Of a DNA stretch of 64,000 nt, positions 44,481-56,745 are shown piece after piece. Origin of the DNA: Sequoia sempervirens (lineage: Eukaryota > Streptophyta > Pinopsida > Cupressales > Cupressaceae); the NCBI GenBank assembly GCA_007258455.2, contig VDFB02358134.1:214319565-214383564 (forward strand), given 5' to 3'. The position numbers and the translations under genes were made by a program. The notes under the pieces were generated by a model, which saw only the letters and a program-made list of their open reading frames with translations, did no database searches and was not told the origin of the DNA. The first letter of the stretch is position 1, and each line of letters opens with the position of its first letter.

Positions 44481-46144
44481 TTTTAAAAGTTTTATTATTG
44501 TTTCATTTTGTTGTTAGTTGAAGTCCAAATTATATTTTTGGCTTTTGAGCTCAAAAATTTCTCTAAGAATACTTTTTTTTTAGATCAAATAGGTATTGAT
44601 GAGCTCTTCTTAGCCATTCATATAATTTTTCTAGATTCAATTAAATGATCTTTTATTTATTTTATCAATTTTATATAGTCTAGTTAATAGCTTGGACATT
44701 CTAGCACTTGGAGAAGTTCTATTTTTTTGGGTGGGCTTCATTTTATCTCTTTGATTCTGTATTTATTTTTATTAATTTGTAATCATGTGTCTAATTTATA
44801 GATTAAATTTAATTACAATGGGAAAGAAAAGACATACAATAGGTGAACATATTTTGAAGGAATTCAATCATCTAAGACTTCTTTATTAAATTTATGAATT
44901 GAGATAACTTTGTAGAGAAATGACATCAATTTTCTAGATTATTTTAATCTAGCATTTATATATGCATTTGATGTTCACTCATAGACATCTTATATGGAGA
45001 CATCATTTAAGGATGAGAAATGTAATCAAATGATATGCATTGAGATATCTACTCCATCATCAACTATTGTTACTTTATAGTTTAGTGTTGCTTCTTTAAA
45101 AGCTTTCAATGATTCTTTGTATTAGGACAATCTTAGTCTTCCAAATCCAAATCAATGAGATTCTTATTTTTCAAACATTTCATCCTTATTTGTGGAGTCT
45201 CACATTTCTGATTTAGAGAATTCATTGGAGGATTTGTATTACCTTTTCAATATCAATGATATCATCACATCTTTATTTTCCAAATGTAGTTTATATTTTG
45301 ATTAGTCTATAATGTTACAAATTATTAACTTTATGTTTAGTCTATCATGTTTTATTTATAAGATAAAATTGTGATTCTATTGATTATTTTAAGTACTTTT
45401 AATTTAATTTTAGAATTGGATTGGTTTAGATCTTTAGGTTTTATTTCTTTAGGATTAGATTGTGCTCTAGTTTAATTCCTTGGACATAACCATATACACA
45501 ATATTATTTCACCTTTTTAAAATTTAATTTTACCAATTATGGAGTCAATAGTCAAGGGAACTAATTATTACTTGTCAAAAAAATAATAATTATGCATTAT
45601 GATATTTTATTTGATGATATAAGTCTTAAGAAACTACTGATATGACACTTATTGTCAAAAGTATCCATAAAGGAATTATCAAGTACTTACATTTTTCTTG
45701 CATCTTCATAAATAGATACCACATCATCATCAAATGTTTTTTGCATACTAATCTTGTGTGTCTTCAATATATTACATATCAAAAAAAGGGTTTAACACAA
45801 CTAAATAAGTTTCATACTTGTATTAATAGGTGAAATGAAGAGGAAAGGAATCCCCAAAGGTTTTATGATGTTGTATAGAACCTTAGGAATCTTAAAATAG
45901 GTGTTGTTTCCCTAATTTCATTAAGGAGAGAGATCGCAAGGTGTGAAGATTGACTTTCAACCTCAATGGTGAGTCAATTAGACCTGGATCTCAGTCCTTA
46001 GGACATTAGTAAAGGTCTAGAAACAAACAAAAATGATTTGATGCACTTAAAATAATTGAACAACAAGACCTAATACAAAAAATGAATATTCTCAAAAGTA
46101 CACAAATGGAAATGATAGTTTGTAGGAAAATTTGAAAAGGGTCT

Positions 46145-47439
46145 TGTTGATGGGTGTTTTTGCACTTCTCAACATAGAAAACACACAAGTGCACTACTTC
46201 TCTTGAAAGGAAACTTCCTACAAACCAGTTACAGAAAATTACCCCAAGGTCTCTCGGGTGTTAGGTCGTGACTTGCAAAAACAACTCAGTGGATTGATGT
46301 GATTTGCTAGTAATCACAAGGGGCATAGAAAATTGCTAAGTTGGAAGGAGATTGGATCTTCAAATAGAGTACGTGAGAATCTAGAAGTGATGTGCAATAG
46401 CTGCAAGTTCAAAACAGTCTAAAACTCCATTGGTAACATCAAATTTGGCTTTACAATGATGCTGGAACTTTGCCTAAACTACCATTTCAAAGAAAGGTCA
46501 AAAGGGAAAAAGTAGGTATGAGTTCCTAGACTTGCAACTACTGATGAACAATGACAATGAAGGATGCTACAATGGACAACCTTCCTATAACTGAGTTCCA
46601 CTTAACTAAACAATCATACAGTCTCATGAAACTAGTGCTATCTTCTAAGGTCTACAGATTTTCAATTCATTCACCATAAAGCATGAATAAAATATGAAAT
46701 TTTATGTGCAACAATGAATTTATGTTCATACTAGCTTTACACTACTGTTCATCATCAACAACCAACAACAAGCATGAACATGGAAAGCATCAACACCATA
46801 TCATTCTTCAATATCAATGGACAACATGAACTAAACTACTAAAACTACTTGAAAGCACCTAGAACAACAAAGTAAATCTATCTAAATCTATCAAATGTGA
46901 GAAGATGAATCATGCAACATGTGAGAAACACAAGAATCCACCAAAAGCAATGAAACTCTATTGAAATTTCTGTAGCATGTCTCTACAACAACTCAAATCT
47001 CTCTTTTAAAACATGAATAAAATATGAAATTTTATGTGCAACAATGAATTTATGTTCATACTAGCTTTACACTATTGTTCATCATCGACAACCAACACAA
47101 ATCATGAACATGGAAAGCATCACCACCATATCATTCTTCAATATCAATGGACAACATGAACTAAACTACTAAAACTACTTGAAAGCACCTACAACAACAA
47201 AGTAAATCTATCTAAATCTATCAAATTTGAGAAGATGAATCATGCAATATGTGAGAAACACAAGAATCCACCAAAAGAAATGAAATTCTATTGAAATTTC
47301 TGTAGCATGTCTTTACAACAACTCAACTCTCTCTTGAAAATGAGAGGAGACCCCCTATTTATAGTTTTCCAAAAGTGAAATGAATGGCTAGGATTTACTC
47401 CCATTGTGTTGCCAAGATTCATTTTACATTAGGTTTTCA
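46145..47439 (-). repeat. 3' LTR of E3, with internal duplication
   Basis: Plus strand begins TGTTGATGGGTG and ends GGTTTTCA. Homologous to 61711-62683, but about 320 bp longer because a segment is duplicated in tandem (about 46680-47012 and 47013-47340). On the element strand the purine tract TTTTGGGGGTAGG runs directly into the LTR start TGAAAACC. Confidence 0.9.
46680..47340. repeat. 333-bp tandem duplication within the E3 3' LTR
   Basis: The word CATGAATAAAATATGAAATT starts at 46682 and again at about 47015, and the sequence after it repeats closely to CTCTC(T)TTTGAAAA. The other E3 LTR has one copy (62252 on). Confidence 0.92.
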
Positions 47440-47456
47440 CCTACCCCCAAAACATT
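47440..47456 (-). other. E3 polypurine tract
   Basis: Minus strand GTTTTGGGGGTAGG, immediately before the 3' LTR. Confidence 0.75.
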
Positions 47457-47499
47457 ACTAATATAAGATACAATTTTGTCTCATTCCTATTTTCTCTTA

Positions 47500-50400
47500 T
47501 AGTGCCCTGACACTATAACAATTTTGTCTTCTAGTGACTGCCTTCTTTTTCTCAGCTTATACTGTCAAGAACTCATCATCTATCACTAGCTTTCCCTCAT
47601 TCTTCTAAAGAGTGGTGTACTCCACAAATTTTCCAATCAATGCCTGAAGCTTGTTCCACTCCATGATATCGGATTGAAGAACTTGGAACCTGGTCAACTT
47701 CTTAGATCTACTAGTGATTTGTTCCCAGTTCTTATTGCATTTTGGCATGGCCTTAATTACCTATTCAGACTAAACCCATACCCTAGCAGCAAAATCCATG
47801 AAGTCTAGCGTTAGTGAGTCTATTGCCCCTTGCTCCATCTTATGGAAGTATGGTCTGATATTTTCTGGATCTAGCTCCACAACAGGCATATCATAGTCCA
47901 TCATCAACTTTAAGTAATATTCGTTGTGCGTCCTATGCTCTTTGACCCATTTGAGGTCTAGCTCGACTTCATGTAACACCCTCTCCAGGACATCTCTCTT
48001 GTGATCCAGTCCCATTTTCCATGTTTCTACCAACCAGTGATCATGTTTTACAAGGGCCAACTCCTTCTCCCATATCTTTTTGGGCATCTTGAGAATGGTT
48101 TTGAGCTTAGCATAGGTAATCCTATATAGCTCGGTGAATCGGTGACATATATTTTCCATTCCCTCTAGCTACTTCTGCACATCTCAGAATTTGTTGGTTG
48201 TTCGGAAAGCCTGGCCTATGCCCATGCCACCATTATATAGCACTCGTTGGAACCAATCTTCAGTAGCCTTTTTCCAATTCTTCACCTTATCCATCTTGAA
48301 GAGTTCTTCTTGGGAGAGGAGTGGGGGCACAGAGGATGTAGTTGGAGCTTCTTCCTCCAGTGATGTCCATTGCTAGATATAAGCGTTGAGATCTACCACT
48401 TGTGTCTTTAGTTCCTCCTTAGAGGACTAGTCCTTGTTCATCTGTTGGATGATTATTGCCACTAATCCCTAGAGCTGATCAATTTTCTATTCCCTTATCA
48501 CGGGGCTCAAGTCGATTGTGGAAATGTTGTAACCCCCTCTCCTTTGTTCTATCACTAGGGTGGAAATTTGCATGGTTCTTGATCCTGAAGCATCAACTAT
48601 GATATGGGATGAGTCTCTTGGATTCTTTTCCTTCTTATTTTTTGTTTGCGCTCTTGCCAAGATAGCTTCAAGCCTACTCTTTGGATCCATGAGAGCCAGG
48701 GTTTTCTTTTGTAACTGCTTCTCCAACCAATCAAGAATTTGAGTCTCCTCTCTTGGTGATTCATGATCACCTTCCTCTTTCTGCTCATGTTAGGGCCGTC
48801 TCACTTCATGACTTGGGGGCTTCTTGTCCAGTTCTTTCTTCTTCTTCATCCGAGTCTTCAATGTGTATGGTCTTTTTCCTTTCTGACTCAGTGGGGGCTA
48901 CTTTCTTCGCAGTGACACCTTCTGTCTGAGGTGCTCTTTTTGTTTCCTATTCGAGCTCCACATGATGTTTTAACTGAGGACCCTTATTTGAAGCATATTC
49001 TTCCTTCTTTTCTTCTCTTTCTCCTTCTTCAAGCAATATCTCTTCTTCCTAAATAGAGCCTTTATCTTGCCCAACTAGTGGAGTTTCCTCGAATGTCTCC
49101 ATGTTGACTTCAGTGTCCTCTTTCTCTTCAAGAGGTTGCTTCTCCGATTCCACCTCCTCTCTTATGTCCTTGAGTTTTTGGGACAACTCCTCTTCAAGCT
49201 CTTGATCAAAGGTCTCTACTATGTACTTAGCATTGAGGGCTTCAACATCCTCCTTCAAAGATTGTGACTTTTCCTCATTAGTTGCCACGGTGGATACATT
49301 TATGCTCAACTCACCTTCTATATGTTCAAAATATTCTTCCTTGAAAGGGTCTTTAGGCTCCTCCATTATTCCTTGGTGGCCTCCCTTTGTTGCTTCTCCA
49401 TCTCTTCTGATATTTGCATAGTTTCCTCCATTTTGGGTGGCTTTGTGGGTGGCGGAGGAACAGGTAGGCTAGTAGTGATTTGGGCTATCACTACTTGGAC
49501 AGTGGGGTTCATTATCAATCCAGAGATCTTGATGGGTATTCTTGGAATATACTTGGAAAATTCCTTGGGCAAGGTAAGAGAAGGCATGGTAGTTATGAAA
49601 ACTAAATATATTGCGATGGAAAGAGTAGGTAATGGAGGGGGTTAGTAAGGAAGAAAACAATGGGGATGTTGTGGCTGAAGAGGAGTCTAATACCATAATT
49701 GGGGCTATTGGTGAGGTGGAAGAAAGGTGAATAGAAATTTCCACCATAGGCGGAGAGGAAACAAGCAGTGCTTGAGATGTAGAGGGTGGTGGAGTAGCAA
49801 CGACAACGGGAATGGCGGGAGCAGAGGTAGCAGGTTGTGATTATGGTTGCTCAACCTCTTCTTCTCCTTCATGTTGCAAATCCTCTGCGATGGTTGGCAT
49901 TTCTTTGAATCCTCTCGACTTCTTTTCCTTTTTCGATGAGAATTCTCCTTCTGACATGCGTTTTGTGTATATACTTTGTGTTTGGGTTGACACTCAGACA
50001 CATCCTTCCTCTTTATTGATCTGGTCGCTGGAGGGGATTTGGGAGTTTCTCTTGCTAGGGAAATAGTTTCCCCACTATCTGTTTCACTCTCGAGCTCATC
50101 TATGAGTTCTTCGTATGTCAACATGAAACCCTGTAGCTTGAGCTAGGCTATTTGAACATCCACCCATTGTCTAGTTCTATTCTCGATTAGCTTCGTTACA
50201 ATGTTAAGGTCATTGACCTCTTCTTTATCCAAATTAATCAATGGCAACGTTAACTCGGCCACAACATCAAATCTTTCATCTAAGATGGTGTCATCTTCCT
50301 CCACAATCTGGTCAGGTATCGGGAATAGGTTGATTGATTGCACAAACTGGGCCATCAATCACATGTAATGTCTCATTCTCACTTCTTTGTCATCATTGTA

Positions 50401-51800
50401 GTTAGCCCATAAATCTTCTATGTGAGGTAAGTGGGCATACTACTTTCTGACAAACTTCTTTAGTTTTCCATAGGGATCCATCCTGGGTTGGGCCGTGTGG
50501 CAGTCCAAATGATACTCCACTATCTCCTTTTTAGAATATTCAGCACACTGGACAACAGGGATGACATAAATTCCTTGCTAGAAATTGAGGGGATATGGAA
50601 CTATTTCCCAGTGCTTGTCACTTAGCAGTGTGTGGGCATTTTGTAGTTGTCGAGAGACTTCTGGTATAATCATTCAGTTGTTTGGGTATTGGGGCAGCTT
50701 GTAAGGTCTTTTAGAGAAGCCCTCCATTCTAATGTATGTAAACTTCAAGAACTAAATGGAGAGGAACCTGAACCTCTAACTGAATGCCAAAGTGCTAAGC
50801 AAGAATCTTCTCTAAAAATCCCCTCCAAGGAGTCTGATAATATGCTTGATGAAGGCATCATTCACTCTTTGATATTACCTCTTAAAATTCCTGTACTGCA
50901 ATTGTGGGTAGCGGTCATATACCTTGAGCTCCCTACTTCCTAGATTTGGATTTCGAGAAACAAAGAGGCCTTTGTATGGGAATGCCTCTACTAGTAGGTA
51001 TACCAGGTAGTAGGTCATATAGAACTGTAATGTCTTCTTTACAGCCATAAACTATGCATGCTTGGTGTCACTGATGATCTTGGCCTAGTGGAACTTTTAT
51101 TTTCCATGAATGATCTCTTCTATGAAATAAAACATCCACTCTTGAAGGAAAGTAGCACCAGGGAGGCCCATTACTTTGCTTAGTAGAGTGACCAGATCAT
51201 GGTACTCTTCATGGAAATCACTTCTGACGAGCTCCTACAGTACCTTAGCGACACTTGCCGTATTTTCTTTCAACCAATGTTGGTTGATTAACTTATTACA
51301 TGCTAGGGGATGGATTTCCATGTGTTCTCAACATATCCCTTCTCTATTTTCTCCATGTGTTCGAATGCTAGGATATGGAAAGTATCACCTATGGACCGAG
51401 CAGACAAGTCTGCTAGCACCCTGCCTTCATGATCTATGATTTTTCTATTACCACTGTGGTAGCACTCTCTACAAGCCATTACAAGTTCTGGGGCCACAAG
51501 CACAGGTGGGAAGCTGACTGAATTGGCTAGGCCACTCTTTCAGATCTTCTGTGCATTATTAGTGAGGGGATTGCTTGCGATTGTTTGTCTAGATTAATCT
51601 ATGTCTACATGTCCCTGGCTGGTATCTAATATTGAATCCCACATTGAGGTAACCTTGGAAGTGATTTACACCTTGTGGAACTAATACTTCATCTAGTCTT
51701 TCTCCTCTTTTCCCCTTGGTGCTTTGGAAGCCTTCTTTCCATTTTTTTTTTCTTCTGTAGACTACCCTAATGTGCTCGCAACAGATTCCATAAATCTTGC
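47500..51800 (-). pseudogene. E3 ORF3: long sense ORF between integrase and 3' LTR, unrecognised
   Basis: Minus strand, same strand as pol. Protein-like sequence over about 4.2 kb, broken into open pieces: 51303-51503 (CRECYHSGNRKIIDHEG, ARSIGDTFHILAFEHMEKI), about 50600-51290 in several frames (a KVYDRYPQLQYRNFKRYQRVND word near 50890), 50143-50358, 49705-50124 (acidic then Lys/Arg-rich RKRKRSRED), 49049-49366 (Glu-rich), 48487-48726 and 47770-48159 (129 residues, helical, WEKELALVKHDHWLVETWKMG). I know of no functional domain here. The charged coiled-coil-like C-terminal half could mediate oligomerisation; there is no clear signal peptide or membrane segment, so an envelope-like role is not supported. 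A second copy of its end stands at 62684-63177. Confidence 0.6.
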
Positions 51801-54200
51801 AAACAAAAATGCAGTAAGCGTATCTATATAAATAATTAGAGAAGTGTTAGTGGAATCCTAAAAAATGAAGGTTAGACCCAATAATTCATCTTCTAGAGAT
51901 CATGATATTCACTAACGTTCATCATTTGGAATTCATTTGGGTCAAATATAGCAGTGCGGGCCCAGGGATGCGAGTTTCCCTGGGCTGGCAGCCATCAGGA
52001 GGAGGCATAATGGAAACGATGTTGAGGCCATGATGTCCCGTAGGTGGCCACCTGCACTCAAAATCTCACATTCAGAGTTTGGAGGCCAGTCAAGGTTCCA
52101 AGAAATTTAGGTACATTGGGAAATCATCGAAGAGGTCCTTGGAGGCATTCAATTGGTTACTGTGCTTATGTGGACTCAAGGTGGGTAGAGGCAGGGAACA
52201 CCTCAAACATTCAGAGTTTTTCCATTGAAAATAGTGGTCATTAGGCAAAATTCCACAATGGGAATCCTGCACGACAGGGTCTGCAAGCTGCTTGGGTGGC
52301 ATGGGAAATGTCCCTTTGGTTTTGGTTGTTTAGAAGTTTGTGGGAAAGGACCAGTGGAAGGCCACTAGATGAAGGCCATTCAAGGATGGTGGCAAGGATT
52401 CAACAACTAGCATGAGGAGGTCTGCATCATCAAGCATGCAAAAGGTGTCGACATTAGCCACTTTGTTAATGGGAACCCAGATGGCAGTAGAGTAATTGGG
52501 CTTTGCAAGGTGGGCGGAAGGCAGGGCATGATAGTTTGTGAACAACGACAAGCTGACGGCGGGCTGTAGGCAGTGGTCTACAAAGGAGCACTCACAATGA
52601 ACTTTTACTTGGCCATTTTTTGCCTAACATCCCAAGAGGAGATGGATAGGTCAGAGTTCTTATGGCATCAATGACGAGGGTCCTTGGCTGCTTTGATTGG
52701 TGGTGAGGGTGGGGTGACCCGCAGAGGAACTTCCACAAGATTTGGTCTACAAAGGCTTAAGACTTAACATTTTGTTCTAAGAGCTCAAGGTGGCACTATC
52801 AAGGAAGACTGTGAGGTTCGTGATGTAGGTAGGAGTGGGGGTCTCATCGTTGGAGCAAAGCATGTGAAACGATAACGGTGGGAAGATGAGATTGCGCAAT
52901 GAGAGACCCATAATGAAACCTTGCTTTGGGAATTTGAAGGCAATGGACTTGGTGGAACTCGTGAGGCAGGATATTGGTAGAAGGTGGCCATTGCAAAAAA
53001 CAACCACTACACGGGGGCCGCTTGCACACGGTGGCTCGCAATAGTGGACCCCCAGAGGGTTTAGGTTTCACACTTTCACTTAGGTTTTTGTTGGAGTTTC
53101 CAAGGTAGCGATGGCATGGCGTCTGCTCGCAAAGGTGGACCCGTAAAGTTGTAATGCTGAGGCTTCCATTTGAAAGTCATTTTGAGTGGCGGCAAAGGGT
53201 TTGCGGGCCATGTAGGTCTCAAAGATTTGGTGAAGAATGGTGGTAGGAAGGTGAAGTTCTACATGGCTTTTAGGGGCCGATTTTGATCGATTTTTGAGGA
53301 ATGTTTAAATGGGTTGATGCAAAATTTTGTGGTCAATTGATCGCCTAAAGAATTTTAGATTTTTTCCTTAAAGTTTTTAGTTAATCTTAGTAATTCAACT
53401 TAAAGGATGCTTTATTTGGGCGGTGGCAGTCATACTTGAGAAACCCGAAGAATTCGATGAATGCAACGCTTGAAATTAGTCAGAAGGTTGTGTGGGCGTG
53501 GAGGAGGCAACAACTATTTGAGCTCTGACAATTCTCTAACTTGTGTTCGTGAAAATGATAGGTCGACCCTCCTATTTATATGAAATTTAGCATTAATGAC
53601 CAACATTTGTTGCTTCTACAACAACTGACGGGGTAGATGGGTACGAGTTTCAAAAGAACAGTAGCGGGAAAGTCGGGTCTTGTAGGGCATATGAAATCCT
53701 AGGCGTTGTCATTCAACGGGCGGTGAAAGAAGGTGATCATGGAGGGCGCAAAACCCACGATGCGGGCGAACGTCCCACATTAGCCGCTGGTGAATTAGTG
53801 AAGGAAAGACTATCATGCACAAAGGGAAATCCCCAAGGGCACACCCACAGGAGATGAAGGACGCCAACTTTGAAAAGGAAACCCCGTGAAGGCCAAGGAC
53901 TTGAAAATTTCTTGGGTTGTGAACTTTGTCAACTAAGGATGATGACCTTGGGACTTCTTGACCACTTGGAACTCAAAATTAAGGGGAATGCAAAATGAGG
54001 CGAAGGAAAAAAGTGACTCGGCGAAGGCGAAAAGAGAGGGTCTCCATTCTAAACGGGGAGTGTGTGCTATAGGCACAAAAAATGGCGACTTTTCTAGGAG
54101 GACACTCCCGAGCGTTCTAAGAATAAATTTTCATTCAAAACCCAAAATATCTAGTTTCGCAGACTAGAAGCCAGTTTCCAAGAGTGAACTAAGAAACTCA
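51801..54200 (-). other. GC-richer spacer of E3, with TATA box and degraded ORF fragments
   Basis: Clearly higher GC than the neighbours. On the minus strand a TATA-like CATATAAATAG (53572-53582) is followed by a leader and, at about 53203, an ATG opening a 44-residue frame (MARKPFAATQNDF...). Further minus-strand pieces at 52844-53071, 52777-53007 and 52330-52551 look protein-like but overlap in different frames and match no family I know. Either an insertion inside E3 or an own segment with an internal promoter for ORF3. No flanking duplication or terminal repeat was found. Confidence 0.4.
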
Positions 54201-55030
54201 AAGGAGGACTGGATCCTTGGCTGAATAAAATCACGGGGGTATCTCAGAAGTGTGTATGGTGAATTCATTCCTTCTCTTCGGAAACCATAACAAACAACTA
54301 TTAATCAGTCTAGGTAAGCTATGTAAATCATCTAACCCCAAAAGTGACCTAGACATTGCTCCGTTGCCAGTCAAGCGTCCATATTCTTGATGGATTTACT
54401 GTTGTGATGTGGTAAACATTGCTCTATTGTTGGTCGGGCATCGATAGCCCCGATAGAGTTGCTCGTACACCCACACATTTTTTTTTTAACACTTTCTTTT
54501 CTTTTGTTTTTCATAATATTTTGTTTTAGTACTCTTCCTTTTGCTCAACTACGTAAGCATTAAAGCCTACTATGGGTTTGGAATCATAGTGGTTACTGGA
54601 GTAGACTTAAGATTCTTCACTTGCTGAGACCTAAGAATAGCTATTGTTTAGCTCTTTAGAAATATTTAAGGTGTGTCTTGTGCGTGATCTGAGATAAATG
54701 TGAAAAGATTCAACCAAGGGTCTTGTCCTAGGTCAAGTCAGAGTTCAAATAGGAAAACCACTTCACGGGAGCAATAAAAAATCAACAGTTACGAATGAGG
54801 ATTTATCCAAAGAACAAACAAGAGTGAACAATAAAGTAGACTTTCTAATATTTCAAGCATGATCACCGCATCGGGCATAGAGGAACACTCTCAAAAAAAC
54901 AAGAGTAGCTAGGAAAGCAAGCAAAACAAAGTGAAGACATAACAACAAAGCAAAAGGGGAACCTAAACTAACCTATATACAACTATATACAAGGATGAGT
55001 CTTGAAAAGCTCAAGAAAGGAAATAATGCT
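54201..55030. other. E3 spacer after integrase
   Basis: No coding domain. Two related words, ACATTGCTC(C/T)(G/A)TTG followed by GTC(A/G)(A/G)GC(G/A)TC, at about 54354 and 54417, suggest an old 63-bp duplication. Poly-T at 54479-54489. Nothing else supported. Confidence 0.4.
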
Positions 55031-56150
55031 TGAGGTGTTGTCCGTTGATGGGCAACGAGATGTCCTCTCTAGTGAGTGTCTTGAGGCGAAAGGAATTATC
55101 TCCTAAAATTTCTAAAATCTAAAATGGGCCAAGCCAAAGCTTGTCGAATTTGTCATGTCCCCCTTTCTTTTCATGGGCCTTATCCCAACAAAGGACTAAA
55201 TAAAAAATCCTAAAGGCCTTGAATTTGGATCGATGATTAAACGACCTTTTAACTATGCCCTGGTATTTGGAAAAAATTTCAATTGCACGGTCACATAATT
55301 CTTCTAGGTTCAAAAACTTAGCTAAGCGGGCTTCTTGACAGTCTTCCTCCTCATAGTATGAGTTGAGAAACTAGAGGGTGGGAATCTTAAGGTGGACATA
55401 GAAGATGGGTTCTAGAATATAAACTAGATGAAACACAAAATCACCTAAGGAAGCTTTGTGGCATGTATGATCTACCCAGAGGCCAAAATGCAACTGGGTG
55501 TGCTAGTCTTTTGGGTTTCTATCAAGCAATTTTTTGATCACAGTTATTAGGTTTTTGTTCATTGATTCAGCTAGGCCATTTCCTTGGGGGTAATAGTTGG
55601 ATGAGAAATTTAGTACAATTCCATAATCAAAGGCCCAACTAGCAAACTTAAGTGAGGAAAAGGTGAGGCCATTATCATAAACAAGGGCATAGGGACAACC
55701 AAAATGATTCAAAATAAAAATTTCAAGAAAATTCACAACCACCTTAGTAGTACATTGCCTACATGATATTGCTTTTGTCCACCTAGTACAATAATTAGAC
55801 GTGGTTAGAATGTACTTGTGGCCTATAGAGGATGGTGGGCTTACCATACTGATGAAATCGAGACCCCACTGAGCAAATAGTCTTACCTCTAGGACAAGTT
55901 GCAGTGGGACAACAAAATTTCTCTCTGGTAGTAGGGACTTGGCAAACGTGACAAGTCCTAACATGGTAGTGAGCATCCTTAAGTACCATTGGCCAGTAGT
56001 ACCCAACCTGCATAATTTGGTGGGCAGTTGAAGGACCAGATCTGTGACCAGTGCCAAATTTATCATGAAATTCATTCAGTACCCTGGCTGCTTCTTCTTT
56101 TCTGGGGCATCTAAGGTAGATGCCTTCATGGTTGTGCTTGTACAATACAG
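55030..56150 (-). pseudogene. E3 integrase, broken, triad retained
   Basis: Minus strand. Zinc finger HHCC: EFHDKFGTGHRSGP, HQIMQVGYYWP, DAHYHVRTCHVCQ (55920-56100). Core: WGLDFISMV (first Asp, about 55860), LVYDNGLTFSS (second Asp, about 55675), GNGLAESMNK (Glu, about 55575). C-terminal part at 55030-55313 with KFDKLWLGPF and LPINGQHLKHYF. The three acidic residues remain, but the reading frame shifts between 55795 and 56075. Belongs to Ty3/gypsy; the C-terminal GPF/Y-type word is visible (LWLGPF). Confidence 0.9.
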
Positions 56151-56745
56151 ATCCCTACAACATATAACTGCTACTTTTCAACCTTAGGGCATGTTTTTGT
56201 ACTCCTTGCAGTTGAGATGGGCACTTGTCAACATTCAATAGATAATAGACGATGTCGTCATACCACTCTCTGAGAGAAACATCCTCTAGTTGGTACTACT
56301 ACATGGTGAGCTTGGGTCCAGCTTCAACTATTGTTTCGACTATTGTTTGAGTGAGGGCTTGATCTCAGAGAAACTTCATGGGATGGATCTCCATATCATA
56401 TTCCTGCAACAAAGTAACCCATTTGGCTCTTCTTTCTCCCAGTTCAATTTGCATTAGTAGAGTCTTAACAGCTAGGTCAGGCACAATTGCAAACACCTTA
56501 TTCCGCAATAACTCCTTTGACTAAGGCATATGCTTGCTTTTCAATGCTATGGTATCTCAACTCATCATCTTTCAGTGGAGCACTCATGAAGGCGATTAGG
56601 TGTTCGCTCCCTTCATCATCTTTCTAAGTCAATATGATGGCATATGAGTGATCTTAAGCAAATGAATAAATGTAAAATGGCTTCAGGTAATCTGGGCTAA
56701 CTAGTACTGGCGTGCCATAATTACCTTCTTGATTTTTTCAAAATC
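56150..56745 (-). pseudogene. E3 native RNase H remnant
   Basis: Minus strand, several frames: GSEHLIAFMSAPLKDDELRYHSIEKQAYALVK-like sequence (about 56495-56600), KVFAIVPDLAVKTLLMQIELGERRAKWVTLLQEYDMEIHPMKFL (about 56370-56510). This is the gypsy RNase H/connection with lost catalytic context and many stops. Confidence 0.7.

Larger units (their letters stand above)
42757..46144. other. AT-rich intergenic-like DNA without supported gene
   Basis: No coding domain on either strand. It contains: a duplicated segment (about 43208-43512 resembling 45650-45830), a perfect inverted repeat with a TATA box (43538-43710), an AATG microsatellite (43893-43913), a 20-24-bp degenerate repeat (44256-44350), and a block like the interior of S (44395-44480). 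The rest (44500-45640) shows nothing beyond AT-rich sequence. Probably decayed retroelement LTR or leader DNA. Confidence 0.5.

Noticed and set aside
49705..50124. Lys/Arg-rich RKRKRSRED word as proof of a nuclear host protein
   Set aside because: It lies within the broken ORF3 of E3, flanked by other ORF3 pieces on the same strand; a basic patch alone does not identify a host gene.
47500..51800. ORF3 as an envelope-like gene
   Set aside because: No signal peptide, no transmembrane segment and no cleavage-site-like motif could be seen in the minus-strand frames.
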